From contig OY978104.1 in the NCBI GenBank assembly GCA_963854735.1, positions 930,001 to 994,000 on the forward strand: a stretch of DNA of 64,000 nucleotides. Reading direction: 5' to 3'. The translations under genes and the position numbers were made by a program. Under the pieces are notes generated by a model, which was given only the letters and a program-made list of their open reading frames with translations, was not told the DNA's origin and did no database searches. The number at the start of each line of letters is the position of its first letter. Within the stretch, counting starts at the first letter, position 1. This DNA is from Marvania coccoides (Eukaryota > Chlorophyta > Trebouxiophyceae > Chlorellales > Chlorellaceae). Shown here piece after piece: positions 1-11,991 of the stretch.

Positions 1-3000
1 CTGCTGCTGCGCGGCGTGCGCGATGCGCAGCGCGCGTTTCAGGCAAGAAAGAACGCCCTTGGGGTTGTGCACTGCCGCATGGAGCTTTCCGCCGCTTTCC
101 ACCTCCTCCTCGCCGGCTTCCGGCGCCCTTTCTTCCCCTGCGGGTCCCTCCTCCCCACCCACATTCTCTCCGCCACCCGCAGCGCCTTCTTCCTGCTGCC
201 AGTGCAGGTGCGCACATGCCAGCACCGCAGAGCACTGATCAGCCCTGTGCAGCAGCTTGGCGCAGTAGGAGGTCGCCTTGTGCACCAGCGCATCGCGGTT
301 GTCCGCCCCGAACACGCGGCAGCGCTGCAGCGCGCCCACGATGCTCCGCAGCGCCCGGACTTCCTGCCGAGAGTCCGGAATGGCCTCTTCAAACAGCGAA
401 AACGCCTGCTCGAAGCATTCATACGCCACCAACTCCAGCCGTGCCTCTTGGGACGCCGATTGCGCCGCCTCCAGAAACATATTCAGCGCCATTTCGGCCG
501 CGCGAGCGTCTGCGAGTGCCGTGGCCGCCCGATGAAGAAAGCGGTACCAATCTTGGCAGGAAGTACAAGGCAGTGACGCTTCGGTAGTTGCGGCGTTTCC
601 GGCCAGCTGGCGGGCGGCTTGCAAGGCGGAAAAGCAGATGGGAGGGATGGCGGCTGCGGCGCGAATTGGCCCCCCTGCGATGGCATTCTTCAGCATGATA
701 TCGAGGATCTGGGCTTGGACAGCGAGGTCGTCAGCGCGCAGGCTGTGCACCAGCTTGGCCAACAGGGCAGCGTCTTCAGCCACGTCCTGCAATGATAGAA
801 ATTATAAAATTTACCGCCATTCATGAAAAATAACGTGTGCCCAGAAAAGTGGAGAGGCACAGCAGGAATGGTGCAATTAAGAATAACTATACTTTTTAAT
901 ATATAATTATTTATTCACGGGACACTGTGATAGATCAAAGTACCACTAATTGAATGATATACCGGTAATAAACGTTAAGAAACATCATTCCCTTCTTGTA
1001 CGATCCTCACCTCATCATCCAGTTCCAGACCCGGCACGCCCTCCATCAGCGGGCTCACCAGCCTAAATAGGATCTCCGCGCTCTCCACCGTGCCCACCCT
1101 GTCCCCAGACTTGGCCAACGCCTCAGCGATACGCCTCGCCATGTCCCGCCGCTTCGCCGGGGACAGCAGGCCCAGCAGGGGAGAGAAGTGGCGCAGTGTC
1201 AGCACCATCAGCACGCCGTGCCGCTCCAGCGGGGTGGTCAGCAGCGCGGTGAGCTGCCGCTCCTCTCTGGCGTCCATCGGGGCGTTTCCAGCGTTGCCGG
1301 TAATTAAAGCAGCGTGGCAGCCTGCTAACACGTCGTCCACGTAGTCCAGGCGGTCAGGGTACACCGCCCCCGCGAATGACAGTAGGCCTGCGTGGACTGC
1401 TGCGAGGTCAGAGGCCGGCATGTCGGGGTGGGCAGCGACAGCAGCAGAGGCGGCGGCGTGCAGCTTGGCGAAGGCCCCAGTGGCGTCCAGCTCTGCCACC
1501 ACGGTGGGTTCGCTGGAGGCATAGCTGAAAAAACGGGGGGGGGGGCAATAAATTAGACGAGGAAAACCATGGGGGATATCTACTTTATAATGGATATTGG
1601 GAATTTGTTTTTGGGCCTGAAACATGACAATAGTGTTCGACGGTTACCTGGCGAGTCGCTCTAAGAGGGAGCCCATGACTGTGGCCAGCTTCACGCCCGG
1701 CTGCAGCTGCGGCAGCGCCCCCACCAGCACCGCCAGCGTGCCAACGTGGAAATCATCGGGGAAGGCAGCCACCACGCACTGCATCAGGTAGCCCTGCGCC
1801 AGCTCATCCTTGCAAGCCACCACCTGTATGAAATTAAACCCAATAATGATTATATATATTGAAAAATGGTAATCCATTAGATAAAATGGCAAGACATGAA
1901 GGAAAAAACTATTCTTTTTTAGGCAAGTTAATAATAATTTGCTATGATTCCATTTCAGCGGGCTCGTTGGTGTGTACCCTCACCTGCTCCAGCACCCGCG
2001 GCAGCACCACGTCACGGTACAGCTCAAACGTGAGCCCCTCCAGCTGCGATAGCTGCGTAAGATTCTTGCCTACCAGGTCAGACAGCTGCGCCCGCTCCCT
2101 CCCGTCCTGCCCCCGCGTCCCCCGCTGGTGCTTCATCCGTACCCACAGCTTGTTCATCTCGGTGAAGTTGGACAGCAGGAACTCGATGGCGTCCAGCGTG
2201 TCTCCGCCACCTTCAACCTCAGCAAAAAGGGAGCCGGAGTCGGGGAGCAGACCCCTGCAGGTGTGCACGAGATAAGCGCGGAGAAAGAGGCCACGGGTGG
2301 GGTGCTGCACGCCCTTGCACAGGTCCGCCATGTCTGCAGTTTTTTCGGGAGGAAAAATTGAGGGGGAAAGGTTATTAAAAAAATAAAAATGCTCAGAAAA
2401 GGCTGCAAAAGAGCGCAAAAAGCAGCTGAAAGATAGGAGAATACGATTGTCAGCATATATGAAGTGAATAATACACATATTGAACCTTGCAAGAGGGGTT
2501 TTGCGCCGACTGTGCAGGATCGAATGGCGCAGCCCCCCACTGTGCACAAGAGGTACAGACGGGGGAGGACGTTGCCTGCGTGCTGCACTTGGCGGTACAG
2601 GTCAGCAAAGGAGAGGCCCTTGGAAGGCTGGTCCCTGAAAAATGCCTGCAAACAATTTAAAAAAAAGGAAATTGTTGCATGGAAGGGCGAAACTTCGACC
2701 ATTTACGAATTAAATGTGTTGGTGACGTGTTGAGAGACGCAGTGCTCTGCGGGCGCACCTCTAGAGAGCGCAGCTCGTCGTTGACAGCGACGTAGAGCTG
2801 GTAATACTTCTGAGGGCCCAGCAAAGACGTCCTAAGCTCGCTCAGCATGGCCGCAGACTGGCGCAGCGCCTCTTGCATGTTGTCCTCATCCTGAATACGT
2901 TTATTTCAGGGGGTTAAAGCTTGCGGTCAACGAGTGCAGGCAAAAAAAATGAAATGCCAGATCACTCACGATGGCCTTGCGCATGAAAAAAGCCGACTTC

Positions 3001-3074
3001 TTGACATTTTTGGTGGCTTGGGCGATCCATAAATCCTGCTCGTCTTTGGCATACTGCCCATTTGGGTCTCCCAT
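1..3074 (-). CDS. VPS35: VPS35, retromer core subunit (3' part missing)
   Basis: Cargo-recognition subunit of retromer, which retrieves membrane proteins from endosomes to the Golgi. Exons on the minus strand: 3074-2970, 2890-2759, 2645-2486, 2333-1984, 1823-1648, 1524-1011, 786-<1; all phases agree and give 741 codons. Diagnostic stretches include LSELRTSLLGPQKYYQLYVA near the N-terminus, QHAGNVLPRLYLLCTVG, the family-typical LCKGVQHPTRGLFLRAYL, NFTEMNKLWVRMKHQ, SDLVGKNLTQLSQLEG and YPDRLDYVDDVL. The protein should be near 790 residues, so roughly 50 C-terminal residues lie left of the window. Donors are mostly GTGAGN, but the intron after exon 3 uses GTTCAA; that junction preserves the exact residue spacing of plant VPS35, which supports it. 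The gene shares a 375-bp divergent upstream region with TAF12. Confidence 0.96.
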
Positions 3075-3449
3075 TCTGTTTTATGGTGTTTTTATATTGC
3101 AATATTGTGATCCCCCGACAACCCTCAGCAAGCCTCTCAGAGGGGCTAGTGGCGGGACGTGAAACTCTTTAGTTCTCTACTTATAAAATTATTTTTTGGG
3201 GAAAAGGTTTAGACAAAGCTGAGACCAAATAAAATTTCAAGCCGTGTTCAGCTCCAGATAATTTTGTTGTTCAATTTATTTTTAGTTAATTTGTGAAGAA
3301 GAGAGAAAACGTTGATTGCTGGATGAGACGAGTCCCCTCCGATAAGACACCATTTGCTGCCAGTCGATTTGATCACTGTGCAGTTGGCTGAAGCCAGCTG
3401 TTCGCTCCCCAACCGGCGCCTTCTCGCTTTCCGAATACTATAGGCAGCT
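3075..3449. promoter_or_regulatory. Divergent intergenic region VPS35 / TAF12
   Basis: AT-rich DNA between two divergent start codons, so it should hold both promoters. A near-perfect inverted repeat, CAGTTGGCT-GA-AGCCAGCTG (3381-3400), lies about 50 bp upstream of the TAF12 start. I see no clear TATA box at a sensible distance. Confidence 0.5.
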
Positions 3450-5227
3450 ATGGCGACACCGAGTACGCTTCCCTCATATTTTTCTCTCTCGTAAATCAGA
3501 AATCAAACTTTTCTTGCAGCCTCCCTCTTCTCGCGCTGCTCAACCCGGGACTCTTCCCTCCTCTGCAGACGGCAATAACGGATCGCAAGGCCCGCCTCCC
3601 CCACAGGTGACGACCAACTCCGCGGCGCTGTTGGCTGCCCATCGGGCTGCTGCTGCCACTGCCGGCATGCCCCCTTCCATCGTCCCTCGCGGCGCCGCGC
3701 TGCCCATCGCCCCCCTTCAGGCAGGCACATTCCCCACACCGGCGGCCATGCAGCAGCAGTTCTTGCAACAGCAGCAGCAGTTTCCGCAGATAAACCATCA
3801 GCTAACGCAGGAGCAGGTTCGATTAAAGGTGGACTCGGAGACAGCCATGCAGCACCTGGCGAAAGCGGCCCCCGCGGATACAGGCTTTGTCATCTACTTG
3901 CCGCAATCTCCCATCCACGGCCTCGTTCTGAAGAAAAAATTCTTCGATGACAATCCTGGGCGATGGGATCTATTGCGGGCCGATTATAATGGACGCATTA
4001 CGCTGATAGCATCAGAGTTTACTGCATGGGAACAGGCGCAGCAGCGGCAAGCTAACCAGGCGCAGCAGGCGGCGGCTCAGAAGTTGCCAATGACGGTGCA
4101 TCCAGTGGCGTCAGCGCAGCAGCAGCTGACGCAGCAGCAGATGCAGCAGTACCAGATGCAACAGATGCACCATCAGCGCGTCATGCTTCAGCATAAAATG
4201 CAGCAGCAGCATGCGGTGCATCAGCAGCAACAGGCGGCCGCGGCGGCGGCGGCTGCAGCAGCACCGAAACCCGTTGCCCCTGCGACTCAGCAGCAGCATA
4301 CCGTCCCAGCGGTAGTGCCGCAGCATCGGACGCTGGCACCTGCCCCTGCGCCCACTCCTGCGGCCGCAGCTGCTGCCAGCGTTGCCGTTCTCACTGCAGA
4401 GCGTTCCGCCCAGCAGCGGCAGGCGCAGCAAAATATGACCACCAAGTTCCCCTTCCTCGCCCGCCCGCAAAACCTGGAAGAAAAGTCCTTCCTGCCGCGC
4501 CCGCGGCTGCGCAAGATGATGGAAGACAATTTTCCTCACGTCAAGCTGGCGGCGGAGACTGAGGACGGGATGAAGGCCATAGCCGAGGATTTCGTGAAAG
4601 AGGCGCTGGCTTTTGCGGTGGCGGCGGCGCGGAGGAAGCGCGCGCAGCAGCTGGACCCCGGCGATGTCGCCTTGTACATGAAACGCTTTTGGTGAGAGTT
4701 GATAACTGTATTTTCTATTTGTAGCTCTATCGCTTCTTATCTCTTGACGGAATAATGATCTTGGGTGCCTTCACCCCCCTTATTCCCTCCCCCCCTCTTC
4801 TTCCTCCTCCGTTCCAAACTGATTTTAGGTCCCCCTCCCTTTTCTCACGGGTAATTCCAACACTTCAATTTTTTGGTGCTGCAGGAACGTGAGCGTGCCC
4901 GGGTTCTCGCAGGGCGAAGTCACCCCCTACCGCCGCCTGGCCGCCAGCGAGGTCCACAGAGCGCGGATGGCTGACGTGAGGAGAGGCACAGTGGCGCCGA
5001 AGCGACCAGGCGTAGGCGCCGGCGGTGGAGAAAAGGCTGCTGCGGGCGACGGTGAGCGAGAAAAAGGGGCGGCAGAGACAGGGCCATCTCAGCCCAAGGG
5101 GCGGAGGTCTGGTGCGGGGTCACGAAAAAGGAAAGCGGCAGCAGTGGAAGCAGCGGCGGCGGTGGCGGGGGGAGATGTAGGGAGGGGGGATGAGGAGGAT
5201 GACGACGACGATATGCCTGATGTTTGA
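3450..5227 (+). CDS. TAF12: TAF12, TFIID/SAGA histone-fold subunit
   Basis: TBP-associated factor 12 pairs with TAF4 through a histone fold in TFIID and also occurs in SAGA. Exons 3450-3462, 3569-4691 and 4885-5227 give 492 residues. The first coding exon is only 13 nt (MATP plus one base); it joins in phase to the acceptor before 3569. The N-terminal half is rich in Gln and Ala (many CAG runs). The histone fold lies near residues 315-400: the helix around LRKMMEDNFPHVKLAAE, then DFVKEALAFAVAAARRK, then LDPGDVALYMKRFW, spliced to NVSVPGFSQGEVTPYRR, which matches the TAF12 C-terminal signature. A basic tail ends in an acidic run (DEEDDDDDMPDV). An alternative in-frame TTG start at 3514 lies inside the intron acceptor and was not used. 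Confidence 0.93.
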
Positions 5228-5549
5228 GAGGGGAGAAGACCAGGAGGGAGAGAGAGGTGGACGCGTGTATTTGTGTGGAAGGCGTTGAAAAGCGGTGCTG
5301 ACCGAGGGAGGTTCACTTTGTTGTTATGCATAGCTTCATCCTCTACTTGTGTTGCTTATACTGCATATTTTTTGCCTATAATGCTAATAAAATATAGAAA
5401 TATGCAACATTTGATGCTGTCTCTCGTGCGCAGAGTACGTCGATCTCATGAGCGAGTTACAGCTTATTAAATATCAAATATAAAAAAAAATGACGGGGAC
5501 GGGGCTGTTGGGGTTGCTCAAGAAAAGTACAAAGTAGATGGCCGCTCTC
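5228..5549. other. Convergent 3' intergenic region
   Basis: Holds the 3' ends of TAF12 (plus) and the first metacaspase (minus). AT-rich; an AATAAA lies at 5387. No gene seen. Confidence 0.5.
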
Positions 5550-7365
5550 TCACAATGAAAACTTGTAGGACATGTCGAAAGCTGCATGGAAAGAGATAAA
5601 AAGAAAGCGTTAGCTCATTGCTTTTACAAATAGAAAAACAAAAGGGAACTTGACTTAACTCGACATGCAGATAATAAAAAAATCGTGCCTATGATATTCA
5701 ACCGACTCACCGTAGTTGGCAGACATCACGGGCTCTTGCCCCCGGAATCCAGCGCCCCCTCCCGCTCCAGCCAGCATTGATGCCAGCATGCTGTCGATGC
5801 CGCCACCACCGCCTCCCCCGCCACCCAGCAGCGCTCCCCCCAGCATTCCAACGAGCGGCATGAACCCGCCACCAGACGCTCTTCCGTCATACCCACCTTG
5901 CCCTCCGCCGCCGCCGCTGTTCCCACCTAGCCCAGCTTGGTGCAGCGTGCGATGCATGGACAGTAATAGGTCCCCATACGTTACGTTCTGCGTGCCGCGC
6001 TCCTCAATGGCTTTGATAAAACAGAAGGAGGCCGCGCCCGTGGCCACCCCCGTGCCAGACAGCTGGCTGGTGTCGGCCGCGGTTTGGTTGTCTGATGCTG
6101 CTGAGAAGTGGACGGCAAAGCCGCCGGCAGTGCCCTTCCAGGTGCGGGTTTGCCCAGAGTAGCCGCTGCGCCAGGTGGCCACGCCGTTTTGGACGTGCGC
6201 CTGGAAAGGGAGGTCAAGCGTGCTGCCTGCAAATCCATTTTTTTAAGAGGGAGGTCAGGTGAACGTCGTCGAGTTGATTTTATTTTATTGTAATATTCAA
6301 GTAGGAATTGGCAGAGCACCTTACTAGGGTTATAATTAAAATACGCTGCTAAACCCCATTGATAAACATATATGTTAAAAGTGAGAGGCACCTACCGCTG
6401 TGGCAGCTGTCAGTGAGGCAGTGCAGCTTCACGCCCTGCGGCAGCGGGTTGATCAGCATCCGATTCAAATCGTCGTCAATGATCTGCCCAGCGGACTGGA
6501 AGTCCATGGGGCACAGCGTCTCGTTCATGCCGTCTGCTTCCTCCCCCGTCCTGTCTCGCTCCTGGGAGCCGTGGCCGCTGTAGTGAAAGAACAGCGAGTC
6601 GCCAGGCTGCAAATTGGGTGTGTGCGTGTGCAATTAGTTTTACGAAAGCATTTTGGGAACGAAAAAGGCAGCGGAAGATAGGACGGCGAATCTCTGGTAA
6701 TTCACAGTCCCAGTGTACTCTGAGGATAATTAAGCTCTTCTTGATTTAGGCAACAAAGTATGGTGATTAATTTATTACCTGCAGGCCTGTCATGAGCCAC
6801 TGGAAACCTAGATACATGTTCGCCTTGGTGGGACGCCGCATGGGGTCAGGGTGGTCATCTGCAGCGGGGGGAAAGCAACAAATTAAGAAACAGCAGATCC
6901 GCACAAACCAATAGCAGTGACGTTTCCTCTCTTGCCCGTCATTTTCAAAATCTGGTCCTGCGTGAATCCGAACTTCGACTTGAGCAGGTACTCCACGCAG
7001 TTGGCGTCGTTGATGCACCCATTCAGCCGCGCACTGGTGCCGATGTAATTGATCCCACATATGAAAGCCCGCCTTTTGGGACCGCCAGGGGGCGGCATAG
7101 GCGGAGGGGGCGCCTGGCTCCACTGCTGCTGGCCATACGTGTCGGTGGGGTGTGGTTGGTACTGCGACCAGCTGTTTTGGTGGGAGAACATGCGGGTGAG
7201 GGTAGGCAGGGCGGGGGAGACGGGCAAAACTGCGGTGAGTTTTCCAGGGTAGCCATCCGGCGCAAAGTCGTCATCTTTCAGCTCTATACAGTCGAAATCG
7301 GCGGTGTAGCGGAAAGAGGAGGGGGACACCGCGGGAGGGAGAGCGAAGGCAGCCTCTTCTTTCAT
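5550..7365 (-). CDS. Type I metacaspase, copy 1
   Basis: Arg/Lys-specific cysteine protease of clan CD, linked in plants and algae to stress responses and cell death. Exons on minus: 7365-6936, 6858-6779, 6606-6396, 6226-5711, 5581-5550; 422 residues. A Pro/Gln-rich prodomain (about residues 50-100) precedes GGPKRRAFICGINY. The p20 catalytic His is in HYSGHGSQ (near residue 180) and the Cys in DSCHSG (near 237). The p10 part has GTGVATGAASFCFIKAIEE. A long Gly-rich insertion precedes the conserved tail GQEPVMSANYAFDM. The intron after exon 1 is best read as GC-AG (ACGG|GCAAGA), because it joins KMT to DDHPD exactly as in the neighbouring paralogue, where this stretch is uninterrupted. The type I assignment rests on the absence of the long type II linker. 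Confidence 0.95.
6722..6737 (+). repeat. Dispersed short motif GAGGATAATTAAGCTC, copy 1
   Basis: This 16-mer lies in a metacaspase intron and recurs exactly at 26020-26035, with a diverged copy at 27876-27891. The similarity with the last copy continues upstream (CAGTGYACYCYGAGGATA). Confidence 0.6.
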
Positions 7366-7965
7366 TGTTTTCCGAACGAATCCACCTACTGGGGGGCTTT
7401 TCGCATTAGATGTGTCGGGCGCGTTGCAATTTGAAAAATGGGTTGCTAAAGGGTCTCAAATCCAGGTGGATGTCTGAAAACGCGTCAAATTATGGTATTG
7501 AATATTTTGATTTCCCGAGAAAGGCAAGTGATCTCGCTCGAGGACGAGGTTCAGATGGAACGACCACCTTTGAGATCTTGCTATTTTTTTTTCCGTTTTC
7601 GCTCTTCTGCTCCATTTTACAACAAGAGAGACATTTGAATATTCTTTCAGCTGTCATTGTCTAGCCTCTTCGTTAAAATTTGAGTTATTAATTAAAATAA
7701 TTAACCCACAGTACATCCGAATGGATACCGCATACCAGCTCACGGTTACCACTTCTAAACAATATTTTGAAGAAAATATCAATGGCCAACGGCTTGCGCT
7801 GCTAGCATCCAACGTATGAAATTTACAGAAGCGATATGAAATATAAGATATTTGCAATAATAATGAATTTAAGATGTAGGAACGAATTGCAGAAGGATCA
7901 GAAGCCATTCAAGCCACTGAAAAATTTTAAAAGAAAACCATACTTGTCGGCCATTTTCATTGTTT
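7366..7965. other. Intergenic region between tandem metacaspases
   Basis: Promoter of metacaspase copy 1 and 3' flank of copy 2. AT-rich; a TTCCGAAC motif lies just upstream of the copy 1 start. Only short random reading frames. Confidence 0.5.
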
Positions 7966-9925
7966 CTAAATCTCCATTTTGTACTTCAGATCAAAGGCTG
8001 CAGTAGAAAGAAAAGAACAGGAACAATGAGCGCACTGTTTAACTCTTTAGAAAAACGAAAACTAAAATAAACAGTAAAATAAATAAATAAAATTTGAACC
8101 TACGGTAGTTGGCTGACATAATGACATCTTGGCCGCGAAACCCGCCGCCACCGCCCAGCATGCCCAGCAGACCGCCCCCCAGCCCTCCGCCTCCCCCACC
8201 TCCGCCGCCACCCCCCAGCCCCGCCCTCTGCAGCGTATTATGCATTTCAACCAACAAATCGCCGTAAGAAACATTCAGGCCTCGCCGCTCCAACGCCTGA
8301 ATGAAAGAGAAGGTGGCTGCCCCCGTGGCCACGCCGCCAGAAAGGCTGGACGTGTCGGCGGCGGTCTGGGAGTCGCGTGAGGCGCTGAACTGCACGCAAA
8401 AGCCGCCGGCGGTGCCCTTGAATGGGGTGCTGACGCGGCCTGGGACGTTTTCTGACTCCCAACGCAGGTATCCGTGGTGGCAGGTAGCCTGGAATGGGAG
8501 GTCCATGGCGGAGCCTGCACATTTTGGATAGAGCGCACCGTTGATTGACGAGGAGGCACTTCTGAAGTTCGAGTCTCAAGACAAGCTTGCAACTCGTGGC
8601 AGACGCCGCATTATATCGATTTAAAGAATTTCACAGGGTACCAGTATAGTAATTAAAAAAAACAAAAAAAACGCCGTTTATTGTACTAAATTGTTAAGAA
8701 AACTAACCTGAGTGGCAGGCGTCCACGATGGCGTGGAGTTTAACTCCCTGCGGCAGCGGTCGCACCAGCATGTGGTTGATCTGATCGTCGACGATCTCGC
8801 CCGCACTTCGGAAGTCTAGCGGGCAAATCGTTTCGTTCAGCCCGTCTGCTTCTTGACCGGTGTAGTCCCTCTGCTGGGAGCCATGCCCGCTGTAGTGAAA
8901 GAAAAGCGAGTCGCCAGGCTGAACATGCAAAAAATGAGACCAATGAAAAGGAGAAAGTATTAGAAGAAGAAAGAACCGTTAATGGAAGGCCTAAATGAAC
9001 ATGCGGTACAACAGCATCTCATTGTGGAATCGAAAGAAAAAAAACACTTGTTGAGTGAAAGATGCGCTGCGACAGCAGATATATGTGTAAGCCGTTCAGA
9101 ATGTGCAGGGCACTGAGCTTTGAACTGGACAGTTTAACGCAATCAATGTTGTTCGTCTTTCATTCTTTCTGACCCCCCCAATCCTCCTCACCTGCAGCCC
9201 TGTCATGAGCCACTGAAACCCCTGCAACATGTTGGCTTTAGTGGGCCGCCGCATGTAGTCAGGGTGGTCGTCCGTCATGAACAGAATGTTGTCTGCAAAA
9301 AAAATTAACATTACTAATAGGAAAAAACCGAAGAGAAATAAACGGGTCTTGAAACACAAGCCCCTGCTGTATGCTACTTACCGTCTCGAAAGCCTAGTCG
9401 ATGCACCAAAAGGTAGTGCATGCACCTGTTTTGCAAAAAATAAAAAAGGTGAAATTAAAATTATATTTATTTTTGTTGCGGCGGAAGATAAGATACAAAA
9501 TAAAAACCTCAAAACGTGCCTGGCGTCGTTGATGCAGCCGCGCAGCTGCGCTGACGAACCCGCGTAGTTGATCCCACATATGAAAGCTTTCTTTTTGGGA
9601 CCGCCAGGGGGCGGAAATGCAGCAGGAACGCCTGAAACGCCGGCAGCAGGAGGGCCAGGCCGCTGCTGGTGCGATGGGACCCCGGCGCCGCGCTGCGCTG
9701 CCAGCCTGCGCTCTATTTGGCTGGCCAGCTGTACGCAGGAGTCTATCAGCTGGTTTCTGTTGGCCATCGGAGGCTCTGGTGCCCCATTCTCTTGCAGGTA
9801 CTCCTACACGCGTGAAAAATCGCCGGGGGTGAAAAAGGTATAGCATAATTGGCATCGAAAATTTGCTGCGACCAGCTCACCCGCAGCTGCGCATCGCTCC
9901 AGCCAGAAAAAACTTCATTGCTCAT
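7966..9925 (-). CDS. Type I metacaspase, copy 2
   Basis: Tandem paralogue of the 5.5-7.4 kb gene. Exons on minus: 9925-9881, 9803-9520, 9425-9382, 9292-9192, 8918-8708, 8514-8104, 7997-7966; 375 residues. His in HYSGHGSQ (near 168) and Cys in DACHSG (near 225) are present; the p10 part has GVATGAATFSFIQALERRG, then a poly-Gly stretch and GQDVIMSANYPFDL. The 211-nt His/Cys exon and the 32-nt last exon have the same length in both copies. It differs in the N-terminus: exon 1 encodes MSNEVFSGWSDAQLR, spliced to EYLQENG, which resembles the first part of a SAP-like or short helical motif instead of the Pro/Gln prodomain of copy 1. Two introns sit where copy 1 is uninterrupted; one has a GC donor (CCAG|GCACGT). 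Confidence 0.95.
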
Positions 9926-10075
9926 TGTTTAGTGGTGAAAATGCACACCGCTCAGAGCGCGTTGTTCTTCCCCTTATCTTTTATTTAAATAAAAACAGCA
10001 GTCTAGAAATGCCATTGTAATACTTAATAACGCGGTCACCCTCTTCAAACGAATGGCCAGGTCAGCAGGTGTGTC

Positions 10076-11991
10076 ATGGCCCTCTCTGCTTCTGCTTTAT
10101 GCTTATTGATTTTACATTTCGCAATGATCAAGAATCAAATCTTATGTCAAGTGGCGCCAGCGCTGCTGTCGCCATCACGACACTCAGTTCCGAAACATTC
10201 CAAACCCAAATTTGTTACTCAAACCCGCTGTGCCGCTCCACTCCGGCAGCATATCTCACGTAATATGTATTTATGTGCCGGGGTCGCTGCTGCTGCGAGC
10301 GGTGCCTCCCCAGAGCAGTCTTCCTTTTCTCCGAACGCTGGTGGACGTTCAATCACTGTAGCCGTGGACACCTCCCCTGCATCCAAATCAGCCATGGCAT
10401 GGGTGCTGGAGAACCTGGTGAGGCGTCATCTCAATCCTTTCCAGTCGATAGTACAATATTAAATAGCCTTGTAAAAAGCATGTTGAAACGGCGATTTTTT
10501 AAATGTGCATTCTCTTAACTCTCTGCATAGGTGCGCCCTGGGGACGTGGTACACCTCGCGCACTGCGTTCCAGCCCTAGAGAAGGCTGGCAGAGGGATTT
10601 ACACGATGCCCGACGGCCGAGTGGCGGTGGTGGATTTTGAAAAGCTGCTGCACAGCGAGGACGAGTACCTAAAGGCGGTGGAGCGGGTGGTGGCCGACTG
10701 GGCGTGGTCCATCTTCCACCCAGCAGGTAAACGCAGCATTCGAAAATTGAGAAGTAAAAAAACGTCAGTGCGCAATTTTGCCTTTTTTGTTTACAATTAT
10801 TTTGGAAATGCATGTTTCTTTTGCAGGTGTGCCGTATGTCATCGATGTCATGAAGGAGGCGGAACGTGCCATGCCTGGGGACAAGGGCGAGATCGCTCGA
10901 GAGCTATGCGCCAAAGCCGCCGAGCTAGGCTCTGTCGCTCTCGTCCTCACTCCTCACGGTAGAGGCGGGCTGGGGGAGTTGGTCATGGGCAGCGTGGCCG
11001 CCGACTGCTCCCGCCACTGCGACGTGCCCGTTGTCGTATTGCATGAGGAAGAAACTGGAAAAAGAAAGGAGCGCATTGGTGGAAAAAGTGCAGCCCTGGT
11101 GCGGTGGCTGGGGGACTCGCTGGCGCGGCTGGGGCACCCTGGGACGGGGGGAACTGCGGTGGAAGCCATCGCAGAGGCGGCAGTGCAGGGTGTGCTGCAT
11201 GCTGCCGAGCCTCATCGCGGTGTGGTGTCCGACAGCGATTTTCTCTCTGAGGAAGAAAATTTGATCGGGCAGGCGGTGGGGGAGCTGCCGGGCACCGACG
11301 CGTCCCTCCCTGGCGTCGATCCCGAGGCAGAAGCATCAAAGTCTGCCGCAGCTGCGCCGCCTCTCCCTGGCGCTGCTGGCGGGCGGAGAGTAGTGGTGGC
11401 TGTGGATGACAGCGATGCCAGCGAACGCGCATGTAGGTGGACCGCGCAGAACTTGGTGAAGCCCGGCGATACGATACATCTTCTTCACGTCATCCCCAGC
11501 CTGCCTGCCGTCGCCTTTGGCACCGGACCCATGAGCGGCCTCTCAGGGCAAGTTTTTCATTTCAGATAATTAACCCCCCCCATCTCGTCTATTTAATTAC
11601 TGAAAAACCAAAAATACGCGTCCAATTCTGTACTAATTTCTTTCGGCACTGATTTTTCTCTTCGAACTTGTGCATCTGCAGCTCATTTTTGTACGTCCTT
11701 GAGCCTCCCACCGCCGCCTTCAAGGAGGCCACCGAGGCGTACATGGAGCGGCGATTCCACGGCATGCTGCGCGATGCAGGGGTGCAGTTTCAGAGCGACA
11801 TCCTGCTGGAGATGACCGACGGGGGGGCCAGCTCAGTGGGGAGGGCCCTGCTTGACCGTACTGACGCTTTAGAGGCGGCAGCGGTGGTGGTGGGAAGCCA
11901 TGGTCGGGGAGGGGTGCCTGAGCTGCTGCTGGGCAGCGTGGCGACGTGGCTGGGACATCACTCTGAGCGTCCTGTCGTGGTGCTGCACTAA
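10076..11991 (+). CDS. Protein with two universal stress protein (UspA) domains
   Basis: UspA-fold nucleotide-binding protein, 522 residues, from exons 10076-10417, 10531-10726, 10827-11547 and 11682-11991. Domain 1 begins near residue 92 (SITVAVDTSPASKSAMAW) and closes with HGRGGLGELVMGSVAADC..VPVVVLH; domain 2 begins at VVVAVDDSDASERACRWTAQ and closes with SHGRGGVPELLLGSVATW..RPVVVLH. Both carry the G-x2-G-x9-G-S ATP-binding pattern. About 80 N-terminal residues are hydrophobic, then basic and Ser-rich, which could be an organelle-targeting peptide. A linker of about 100 residues joins the domains. The last intron is best read as GC-AG (CAGG|GCAAGT), the only donor that keeps phase. The gene is divergent from metacaspase copy 2, with 150 bp between starts. 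Confidence 0.86.

Noticed and set aside
3514..3568. TTG-initiated N-terminal extension of TAF12
   Set aside because: The TTG sits inside the polypyrimidine/AG of an acceptor; the 13-nt ATG exon at 3450 joins in phase to a later acceptor at 3569 instead.
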